Assembly: GCA_013813605.1 (NCBI GenBank)
Contig: JACCRL010000277.1
Location: 1-6,964, forward strand
Reading direction: 5' to 3'
DNA: 6,964 bases
Source of the DNA: Gemmatimonadaceae bacterium
Lineage (GTDB): Bacteria; Gemmatimonadota; Gemmatimonadetes; Gemmatimonadales; Gemmatimonadaceae
Below, piece after piece: positions 1-5,096 of this stretch. A program made the translations under genes and the position numbers. Each line of letters starts with the position of its first letter. Within the stretch, counting starts at the first letter, position 1. A model generated the notes under the pieces. That model had not been told where the DNA came from and did not search any database. It worked only from the letters and a program-made list of their open reading frames with translations.

Positions 1-1016
1 CGCCCGTTGGGCAGATCGGCGAGCTGGTCGCGGCTCGCTACGACGATGAAACAGCGCTGACGCGGTTTCTCAAAGATGTAGACGTGGTCACGTATGAATT
101 CGAGAGCATTCCGCTCGCCGCCGTCGAGTTTGTTGCGGCGAGGGTGCCGGTTTACCCGCCGGTCGAAGCGCTCGCCGTCGCGCAGGACCGCCTGCTCGAG
201 AAGCAGCTGTTCCAGAAGCTCGGCATTCCGGTGCCGCCGTTCGCGGCAATTAATTCGCGCGATGATCTATCGAAAGCCGAGCGTGAGGTCGGCTTCCCGT
301 GCGTGCTCAAGACGCGCCGTTTCGGTTACGACGGCAAGGGACAGGTGGTGCTGCGCGGCGCGGCAGATGTGGACGGCGCCTGGGCCACGCTCGGCGGCGT
401 GCCGCTCATACTCGAGAAGTTCGTGACCTTCGAGCGCGAGGTGTCGGCCATCGGAGCGCGCGACCAGAGTGGCAACGAGGTCCACTATCCTGTCAGCGAG
501 AATCATCATCATGAGGGCATCCTGCGCCGCACGGTCGCGCCCGCACCCAAACTGCCGGCGGCGCTGGCGGTTCTGGCGATGGAATACAACCGCAGGATCC
601 TGAAGGAGCTCCATTACGTTGGCGTGCTCGCGCTCGAGCTCTTCCAGGCAGGAGGTGCACTGCTTGCCAATGAGATGGCGCCCCGGGTCCACAACTCCGG
701 TCACTGGACTATCGAGGGATCGGAGACCAGCCAGTTCCAGAACCATCTGCGCGCCATCACAGGCCTCCCGCTGGGCCCGACGGCGATGAAGGGTGAGGTC
801 GTGATGCTCAACGTGATCGGGATGACGCCTCCGCTGGCGGAGTGTCTGAGCGTCCAGGGTGCCCACCTCCATCTCTACGGCAAGGCTCCCACGGAGCGCC
901 GAAAGGTGGGTCATGTGACCCTCGTCGCAGACAGCCTGGAGGCCCTTGGCGAGCGGGAAAAAGCCATCGCCAGCCTGCTTCAAACCAACGGCACCCCGCC
1001 GCTGTCACATCCCTGA
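1..1016 (+). CDS. purK: N5-carboxyaminoimidazole ribonucleotide synthase PurK, 5'-truncated by window edge
   Basis: PurK uses ATP and bicarbonate to carboxylate aminoimidazole ribonucleotide (AIR) to N5-CAIR in cytosolic de novo purine synthesis, usually followed by the mutase PurE. The frame is open from base 3, giving 337 visible residues; family members are about 355-390 long, so roughly the first 50 residues (start of the nucleotide-binding fold) are missing. An in-frame GTG at 84 is internal: the residues before it (PVGQIGELVAARYDD) already fit the family and run into the signature VVTYEFESIP. ATP-grasp features, numbered from base 3, are the glycine-rich loop KTRRFGYDGKGQ (about 103-114), EKFVTFEREVS (138-148), ENHHHEGI (166-173) and NEMAPRVHNSGHWT followed by EGSETSQFQNH (223-248), the last being the PurK hallmark. 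No frameshift or missing key block is visible. No purE lies downstream; it may be upstream, outside the window. Identification is secure. Confidence 0.95.
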   Translation, partial: PVGQIGELVAARYDDETALTRFLKDVDVVTYEFESIPLAAVEFVAARVPVYPPVEALAVAQDRLLEKQLFQKLGIPVPPFAAINSRDDLSKAEREVGFPCVLKTRRFGYDGKGQVVLRGAADVDGAWATLGGVPLILEKFVTFEREVSAIGARDQSGNEVHYPVSENHHHEGILRRTVAPAPKLPAALAVLAMEYNRRILKELHYVGVLALELFQAGGALLANEMAPRVHNSGHWTIEGSETSQFQNHLRAITGLPLGPTAMKGEVVMLNVIGMTPPLAECLSVQGAHLHLYGKAPTERRKVGHVTLVADSLEALGEREKAIASLLQTNGTPPLSHP

Positions 1017-1130
1017 GTCAGGAAGCAGGTTCCATTGGCTCGGCCAGACGTTAGCGATTCACGGGTGGCATTCAAACTTTCGAGCTCCGCCGGCTATCCA
1101 ATCTTGCAACAAGGCGACGACAACATCCCA
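1017..1130. other. Intergenic gap between purK and the sigma-factor cluster
   Basis: This 114-bp gap should hold the promoter of the sigma/anti-sigma/DUF4097 cluster, yet no convincing promoter, terminator or operator is readable. ECF factors often autoregulate, but a clear GGAAC-type -35 with a matching -10 is not evident. Confidence 0.4.
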
Positions 1131-1691
1131 ATGGCGGCAGCACTACTTCAGGCGATACCCGTAACGGTGAATGACTCGTCGGATGTGGCGCTCGCCGCGG
1201 GCGGAGACCGCCTGGCGTTCGAGCGGCTGTACCGAGCGCACGTAAACAGGGTATTCTCGCTCTGCACGAGGATGTCGGGCAGCCGCACGATGGGTGAGGA
1301 GCTGACGCAGGACGTGTTCGTGAGGACGTGGGAGAAGCTGCCGCAGTTTCGGGGCGAGAGTGCTTTCTCCACCTGGCTTCACAGGCTGGCGGTGAATGTG
1401 GTGCTTAACGCGAGGAAGATCGAGGGCCGGAACGCCGCGCGTACTGATGAGGGAGATGTCGAGGACGAGCGCCGCCCGGAGACAGCGCGGGCTCCGATGC
1501 ACATAGAGAGGATGGATCTGGCGGAGGCGATTTCGAAGCTGCCGCCCGGCGCACGAAAGATTTTCGTGCTGCATGACGTGGAAGGTTACAGGCACGAGGA
1601 GATCGCGGAGATGTGCGGGATCACTTCGGGCGGAAGCAAGGCGCAGCTGCACCGCGCCAGACTTCTTCTGAGAGGGACGCTGGAACGATGA
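1131..1691 (+). CDS. RNA polymerase sigma factor, ECF (sigma-70 RpoE-like) family
   Basis: This is an alternative sigma factor that would direct RNA polymerase to a small regulon when freed from its anti-sigma partner. From ATG 1131 it is 186 residues, a normal ECF size. Region sigma2 spans about 30-97 (LAFERLYRAHVNRVFSL, then EELTQDVFVRTWEKL, the -10 recognition helix, and FSTWLHRLAVNVVLN). An acidic linker at about 104-120 leads to sigma4 at about 126-183, with the -35-binding helix-turn-helix in GYRHEEIAEMCGITSGGSK and AQLHRARLLLR. The middle of that helix reads SGGSK where many relatives have SGTSK. The start is uncertain. ATG 1131 has only a weak, distant AAGG (1111-1114). GTG 1167 would trim 12 residues. 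TTG 1035 has AGGAAG 9 nt upstream but adds 32 residues unlike the family. The stop overlaps the next start as ATGA, implying translational coupling to the anti-sigma gene. No promoter is evident. Confidence 0.93.
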   Translation: MAAALLQAIPVTVNDSSDVALAAGGDRLAFERLYRAHVNRVFSLCTRMSGSRTMGEELTQDVFVRTWEKLPQFRGESAFSTWLHRLAVNVVLNARKIEGRNAARTDEGDVEDERRPETARAPMHIERMDLAEAISKLPPGARKIFVLHDVEGYRHEEIAEMCGITSGGSKAQLHRARLLLRGTLER

Positions 1692-2578
1692 CCGAAAACA
1701 TGAGCTGCGACGCGATCGACGCGGTCCTGCCGGATTATCTCGAGCGGACGATGGAGCCTGTGCTCCGCCAGTCGGCAGAGGCGCACATTTCGTCGTGCCT
1801 CCGCTGCTCGGCGCTCGTCCGCGACCTGGGGAAGATCACCGCCGAAGCACGGATGCTGCCCGAGCTGGTGCCGTCGCGCGACCTGTGGAAGGGAATCGAT
1901 GCCCGCATTGCGGCGCCGGTGATTCCGCTCGGCGCTGGCCAGGCCGCACCGCGCACGGCGCCGCCCCGCCGCGTCAGAACGGCCTGGATGGGAATCGCCG
2001 CGGCCGCACTCATGATGAGCACCGCGGGTGTCACCTATTTTCTGACCGCCAGAACGCTCACTCCAGTTCGTATTGCTGCGGGGACTGCTCAGCCGGCGCC
2101 CGCCGTTGTTCTGCCCGTAGCAGAGAGCACGATCGCTGGCGCAGTCGAAGGGTTCACCGAGCCACGTGCCGGTGAGAGCAGCGACCCGCGGAGTGGAAGA
2201 CCTGCTGCTTCCGTCGTCAGGCCGAGCGCTGCTGGCATTGAGACGTCGCCGGCGGTACGCGCAGCCCCCAAGGGCGGGGGCGTTGCAAGCTTCGCCTCCG
2301 AAACTTCCCAGGTTCGCGATGCCCAGACGGATGTCGTCTATGGCCGAGAGATCGAGATGCTGCAGCGGATCGTGCGCAGCAGGAAGGCGCAGCTCGACTC
2401 GTCCACCGTGACAATCATCGAGCGGAATCTGAGAGTGATCGATGCTGCGATCGAGCAGAGCCGGGCCGCGCTTGCGCGCGACCCGGCGAGCGGCTCGCTC
2501 AGCGACCAGTTGACACGGGTGCTCGACAAGAAGGTCGAGCTCCTCCGCACGGCGGCATTGCTGCCGGCGAGCACCTGA
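1688..2578 (+). CDS. Zinc-binding single-pass membrane anti-sigma factor
   Basis: This is the predicted partner of the ECF sigma factor just upstream, holding it inactive at the cytoplasmic face of the inner membrane. It starts at ATG 1688 inside the sigma stop (ATGA overlap) and is 296 residues. An in-frame opening back to 1613 exists but lies inside the sigma gene. The N-terminal domain has the anti-sigma zinc-finger pattern H33-x3-C37-x2-C40, with C7 as a possible further ligand. A proline/arginine-rich linker (about 77-98) precedes one hydrophobic segment at 99-121 (AWMGIAAAALMMSTAGVTYF), giving an N-in, C-out topology. The outer part begins with a low-complexity Ala/Pro/Ser stretch (about 130-210) and ends in a charged helical region (216-291), including YGREIEMLQRIVRSRKAQLD and ending LRTAALLPAST. 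I recall this tail from anti-sigma proteins of Gemmatimonadota-type genomes. The signal that is sensed is unknown. The next gene begins 7 nt after the stop. Confidence 0.88.
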   Translation: MTENMSCDAIDAVLPDYLERTMEPVLRQSAEAHISSCLRCSALVRDLGKITAEARMLPELVPSRDLWKGIDARIAAPVIPLGAGQAAPRTAPPRRVRTAWMGIAAAALMMSTAGVTYFLTARTLTPVRIAAGTAQPAPAVVLPVAESTIAGAVEGFTEPRAGESSDPRSGRPAASVVRPSAAGIETSPAVRAAPKGGGVASFASETSQVRDAQTDVVYGREIEMLQRIVRSRKAQLDSSTVTIIERNLRVIDAAIEQSRAALARDPASGSLSDQLTRVLDKKVELLRTAALLPAST

Positions 2579-2585
2579 CACACAC

Positions 2586-3551
2586 ATGAGAATGAAGCTC
2601 ATACATGTTGTCGCGGCGGCCGCGCTGGTTACGGCGCTACCGCTCGCCCTGATGGCGCAGAATCGCGACCGTCTTCAGCGCGACCGTCTTCAGCGCGACC
2701 GTCTGCAGATAGATACGACGGTGTCCATCGAGCGGCAGGGATCGGTCGACCTTTCGCTGGTCTCGGGGCGCATTCGCGTCACGGGTTGGGACCGCAAGGA
2801 TGTGAAGGTCACCGCGTCAATCGACGAAGGCTCGCTCAAGTTCAACGCCAACCCTTCGCGCGTGACGCTCGGCGTCGATAATCGTGACGGAAGCCGCCGC
2901 AGACATGGCAGCCTCGGCGATGCGAGGTTCGATGTTTTCGTGCCGCGCGGCACGCGCCTCATTCTCGAAGCAGTGTCCGGCGACATCATTGCCAGCGGAG
3001 TGCAGGGCGAGATCGAGGCGGGCAGCGTGAGCGGCGACGTATCGGTCACGGGAGCGGTTCGCGACGTGAGCCTCGAGTCGGTGTCTGGGTCCGTCCACGT
3101 CTCGCAGGTGACGGGGAACCTGAGCGCGGAGAGCGTGAGTGGTGACGTGCGCGCCGAGGGCATCAGTGGCAACGTTGAGGCCAGCACGGTCAGCGGTACG
3201 GTGCGGCTGCTCGGCATTCAGACCAGGTACGTGCGCACCGAGAGCGTGAGCGGCGACATCATCTATACGGGCAACATCGACCCGGCGGGCAAGTATGACT
3301 TCGAGTCGCACTCCGGCTCGCTGCGCCTGAACCTGCCGCGCGGCGCCGGCGCGCAGTTTGAGGTCGAGACTTTCAGCGGCGACGTCGACAGCGACTTCGC
3401 GATTACAATGCAGCCCGGCGAACGGAAGCGGAACAAGGGCCGGTTCGAATTCACCATCGGCGACGGCAAGGCGCGCGTGTCCGCCCAGACCTTCAGCGGC
3501 CGCATCATCATCAACGACACCAGTACTGACTCACCCACTCGGAGAGACTGA
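2586..3551 (+). CDS. Exported DUF4097-family beta-repeat protein, Ser-Gly type
   Basis: This 321-residue protein has a signal peptide (MRMKLIHVVAAAALVTALPLALMA, likely cut before Q25) and no other membrane segment, so it should act in the periplasm or at the surface. Right after the cleavage site lies a triple RDRLQ repeat (27-41) encoded by a 15-bp tandem repeat. The body matches the DUF4097 pattern of short beta strands separated by V-S-G-[DSNT]-[VI]. Motifs sit at residues 59, 130, 139, 148, 166, 175, 184, 193, 202, 221, 242, 263 and 303, in a strict 9-residue register from 130 to 202. This predicts a beta-solenoid. No catalytic residues are recognised and there are no cysteines. The family includes LiaG of the Bacillus cell-envelope stress locus; its biochemical role is unknown. 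The ATG is 7 nt after the anti-sigma stop with only a weak GGCGAG (2566-2571), so coupled translation is likely. ATG 2592 is an equally possible start. Labels such as 'adhesin' would be overreach. Confidence 0.87.
   Translation: MRMKLIHVVAAAALVTALPLALMAQNRDRLQRDRLQRDRLQIDTTVSIERQGSVDLSLVSGRIRVTGWDRKDVKVTASIDEGSLKFNANPSRVTLGVDNRDGSRRRHGSLGDARFDVFVPRGTRLILEAVSGDIIASGVQGEIEAGSVSGDVSVTGAVRDVSLESVSGSVHVSQVTGNLSAESVSGDVRAEGISGNVEASTVSGTVRLLGIQTRYVRTESVSGDIIYTGNIDPAGKYDFESHSGSLRLNLPRGAGAQFEVETFSGDVDSDFAITMQPGERKRNKGRFEFTIGDGKARVSAQTFSGRIIINDTSTDSPTRRD
2664..2708 (+). repeat. 15-bp tandem repeat, three copies, inside the DUF4097 gene
   Basis: Three head-to-tail copies of CGCGACCGTCTTCAG occupy 2664-2678, 2679-2693 and 2694-2708. 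The first two are identical and the third differs by one base (T to G, giving CTG instead of CTT, still Leu). Each encodes RDRLQ, placing a basic, hydrophilic repeat directly after the predicted signal-peptide cleavage site. As the unit is a multiple of three, copy-number change by slippage would keep the frame. Confidence 0.95.
2973..3203 (+). repeat. Degenerate 27-bp (9-residue) solenoid repeat, Val-Ser-Gly type
   Basis: Nine consecutive 9-residue units, anchored at residues 130, 139, 148, 157, 166, 175, 184, 193 and 202 of the first DUF4097 protein, share the core [VI]-x-G-x-[VIL]. Only the unit at 157 (AVRDV) lacks the glycine. The strongest VSG motifs recur every second unit (130, 148, 166, 184, 202), giving an 18-residue higher-order period. 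Confidence 0.85.
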
Positions 3552-3553
3552 GC

Positions 3554-4417
3554 ATGCATAGATCAATCGTCCTGGCCCTGTTCGCGGCCGTCACTGTCAG
3601 CGCGTCCGCTGCGGCGCAGCAGCCGGCCCAGGAGCTGGGCAGAAACACCGATACCTGGAGATGGGACGGCCGCGTCGAGGCGGGCCGCTGGATGCATATC
3701 TACAACGTCAACGGCTCGGTCGATTTCCTCCCCAGCACCGACAACATGGTTCACGTGGTGGCCGTGAAGAAGGCCAGGAACGAGAGCCACATGGACGAGA
3801 TCCATTTCGAGGTCGTGCAGGTGGGCGGCAACGTCACCATCTGCGCTATCTGGAACAGGCGCGCGCGTTGCGAGGACGGCGGGTACGAGACGTTCAGGAA
3901 CAACGGGAACAACGAAACCCATTCTAACGTGCGCTTCACCGTGCGGGTGCCGAAGAATGTAAGGGTCGGGGCGAACTCGGTGAATGGCGGGGTTTCGGTG
4001 AGAGACGTCGGCGCCGAAGTGCGCGCCAACACCGTGAACGGCGGTGTCGAGGTGAGAAACGCGAGTGGCCGCGTCAAGGCCAGCTCAGTCAACGGCACCG
4101 TCGATGTCAACACGGCGTCGGGACCGGTGAGCGCTTCAACGGTAAACGGAAACGTCGAGGCGAAGATGAACGCCCTCTCCACCACCGACGACATGAGCTT
4201 CAAGACCGTCAACGGGTCGGTGACCGTGATCGTGCCGGCGAGCTTCGATGCGAATTTCAGGTTCGACACCGTGCACGGAAGCATCGACAGCGATTTTCCG
4301 ATGACGATCACGGGACGGTTCGGACCGCGTCACGCATCAGGCACGATCGGGAGCGGCGGCGTGCGGCACATTCGCGCCAGTACCGTCAACGGCGGCATCG
4401 AGCTGAGAAAGCAGTAA
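3554..4417 (+). CDS. Exported DUF4097-family beta-repeat protein, Asn-Gly type
   Basis: This 287-residue paralogue of the preceding gene has a signal peptide (MHRSIVLALFAAVTVSASAAA, likely cut before Q22) and no other membrane segment. After an early VNGSV (52-56) and a divergent middle section, V-N-G-[GTN]-V motifs recur at 143, 161, 179 and 197, with weaker partners at 152, 170 and 188. Looser copies sit at 219, 240, 261 and 278. The same 9/18-residue register as the first protein is used, but with asparagine in place of serine in the dominant motif. Two cysteines, C97 and C106 (VTICAIWNRRARC), could form a disulfide outside the cytoplasm; the first protein has none. The gene begins 2 nt after the previous stop and has a good Shine-Dalgarno GGAGAG at 3541-3546, 7 nt before ATG, so it can be translated independently at a high rate. 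Function is unknown; exported partner or output of the sigma/anti-sigma pair is my inference. Confidence 0.87.
   Translation: MHRSIVLALFAAVTVSASAAAQQPAQELGRNTDTWRWDGRVEAGRWMHIYNVNGSVDFLPSTDNMVHVVAVKKARNESHMDEIHFEVVQVGGNVTICAIWNRRARCEDGGYETFRNNGNNETHSNVRFTVRVPKNVRVGANSVNGGVSVRDVGAEVRANTVNGGVEVRNASGRVKASSVNGTVDVNTASGPVSASTVNGNVEAKMNALSTTDDMSFKTVNGSVTVIVPASFDANFRFDTVHGSIDSDFPMTITGRFGPRHASGTIGSGGVRHIRASTVNGGIELRKQ
3980..4156 (+). repeat. Degenerate 27-bp (9-residue) solenoid repeat, Val-Asn-Gly type
   Basis: Seven consecutive 9-residue units anchored at residues 143, 152, 161, 170, 179, 188 and 197 of the second DUF4097 protein alternate between VNG[GTN]V (143, 161, 179, 197) and a second form (VGAEV, ASGRV, ASGPV). 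The true structural period is therefore 18 residues or 54 bp. Confidence 0.85.
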
Positions 4418-4426
4418 GAGTAGCAA

Positions 4427-4477
4427 CGGGTCGCTTCGCGAATTGGACCGCAAAGCGACCTGCGCGCTTTGCGAAGC
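4427..4477 (+). other. Three overlapping, mutually exclusive inverted repeats in the intergenic gap
   Basis: Hairpin A pairs 4427-4436 with 4453-4462 (core GGTCGCTT/AAGCGACC plus one G-U and one C-G); past a single mismatch it can add GCG/CGC (4438-4440/4449-4451). Hairpin B pairs CGCAAAGCG (4449-4457) with CGCTTTGCG (4465-4473), nine perfect pairs with a 7-nt loop. Hairpin C pairs GCTTCGC (4433-4439) with GCGAAGC (4471-4477), extendable by three pairs including one G-U. The three share bases and cannot all form. No T-run follows any of them, so this is not a canonical intrinsic terminator. It may be a Rho-dependent or processing structure, an mRNA-stabilising element at the end of the four-gene cluster, or a leader for the next gene. 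Confidence 0.6.
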
Positions 4478-4484
4478 TCCCAGC

Positions 4485-4490
4485 GGAGAG
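4485..4490 (+). promoter_or_regulatory. Shine-Dalgarno of the oxidase subunit III-like gene
   Basis: GGAGAG lies 6 nt before TTG 4497 and 15 nt before the in-frame ATG 4506, so spacing favours the TTG. The nearby ATG at 4493 is in another frame. The bases CTCC at 4477-4480 can pair with GGAG at 4485-4488 in a short 4-bp hairpin. Confidence 0.55.
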
Positions 4491-4496
4491 CCATGA

Positions 4497-5096
4497 TTGT
4501 GGGCAATGGCCAATCCCGAATGGAGCGCGCTGCGTTATGTCTTCGCGCGCCAGACGCCTCGCTGGTGGGGAAATCGCTTTCTCGTCACTGCTGAAGCGAT
4601 TGCACTGGCGGCGCTGGGTCTTCTGTACCTCTACCTGCGATGGAAGCAGCCCACCGAGGGCATGACGGCGCTGCCCGACCTGCGTATCCCGGCGGCGAAC
4701 CTGATGCTAATGCTCGTGAGCCTGCTGCCGATGTGGTATGCAGCTACGATCGCGCGCCACGCGGGCAGTGCCCGCGCGATCGGCGCATGGCTTTCCCTCT
4801 GCGCGATCCTCGGCGTCACTTTCGCGGTTTTCCGGGTCTTCGAGCTGGGCAGTCTCCGTGCACGGCATGAGACGGGGGGGCTCGCGTCCGTCGGCCTCGC
4901 GATGCTGGCGGTCCACCTTGCCCATATCACCGGCGCGACTTCGTCCACCGTCGCGATCTCCATGCAGATGCTCAAGGGCCCGGTGGACGAAACGCACTTC
5001 GGTGAGGTGGCGGCGAATGCCCGCTACTGGTACCTGATGGTGTGCTCGTGGCTCGCGTTCTACCCGATCATCTACCTGGCGCCGCGCTTCCTCTGA
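4497..5096 (+). CDS. Five-helix membrane protein resembling cytochrome c oxidase (heme-copper oxidase) subunit III
   Basis: This 199-residue protein has about five hydrophobic helices (28-47, 65-85, 94-116, 128-150, 177-195). The pattern matches subunit III of heme-copper oxidases, which packs against the catalytic subunit I without binding redox cofactors. Supporting points are a glutamate at the end of helix 3 (FRVFELGSL, E116), H140-x2-H143-x2-G146 in helix 4 (family HGLHVxxG), and the ending HFGEVAANARYWYLMVCSW followed by YPIIYL, which mirrors the family's YWHFVDxVWxxxYxxIYL with the HFVD part changed. No subunit I, II or IV, or heme genes, are in view, so it is either an orphan copy or serves an oxidase or nitric-oxide reductase encoded elsewhere. 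The start is TTG 4497 by ribosome-site spacing; ATG 4506 gives MANPEWSALRY and is the alternative. The last 29 bases overlap the convergent receptor gene. Family call moderate, membrane protein certain. Confidence 0.72.
   Translation: MWAMANPEWSALRYVFARQTPRWWGNRFLVTAEAIALAALGLLYLYLRWKQPTEGMTALPDLRIPAANLMLMLVSLLPMWYAATIARHAGSARAIGAWLSLCAILGVTFAVFRVFELGSLRARHETGGLASVGLAMLAVHLAHITGATSSTVAISMQMLKGPVDETHFGEVAANARYWYLMVCSWLAFYPIIYLAPRFL

Noticed and set aside
84..1016. GTG at 84 as a true start for purK
   Set aside because: The frame is open to the window edge and the residues before GTG match PurK, so the gene is cut by the window rather than short.
1012..1022. Palindrome CCTGAGTCAGG at the purK stop as a terminator
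   Set aside because: Its arms are 5 bp with a 1-base centre, which cannot form an RNA hairpin, and no T-run follows.
1071..1100. TTCAAA / TATCCA as a sigma-70-like promoter (18-bp spacing) for the sigma-factor cluster
   Set aside because: Only 4/6 and 3/6 matches to consensus; many such pairs arise by chance and the host's promoter rules are unknown.
1586..2602. Long minus-strand open frame (338 codons) across the sigma/anti-sigma genes
   Set aside because: It lies antisense to two well-supported genes, its translation is Arg/Ala/Ser-rich without family motifs, and long shadow frames are expected at this GC content.
3751..4311. Minus-strand open frame (186 codons) opposite the second DUF4097 gene
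   Set aside because: Its Thr/Pro/Leu-rich pattern is just the complement of the repeat coding sequence; there is no ribosome site or recognisable domain.
2586..4417. Calling the repeat proteins adhesins, or the repeats a CRISPR-like array
   Set aside because: The periodicity is coding (27/54 bp with glycine-anchored strands) and degenerate at DNA level; DUF4097 similarity to adhesins reflects the beta-repeat fold, not demonstrated binding.
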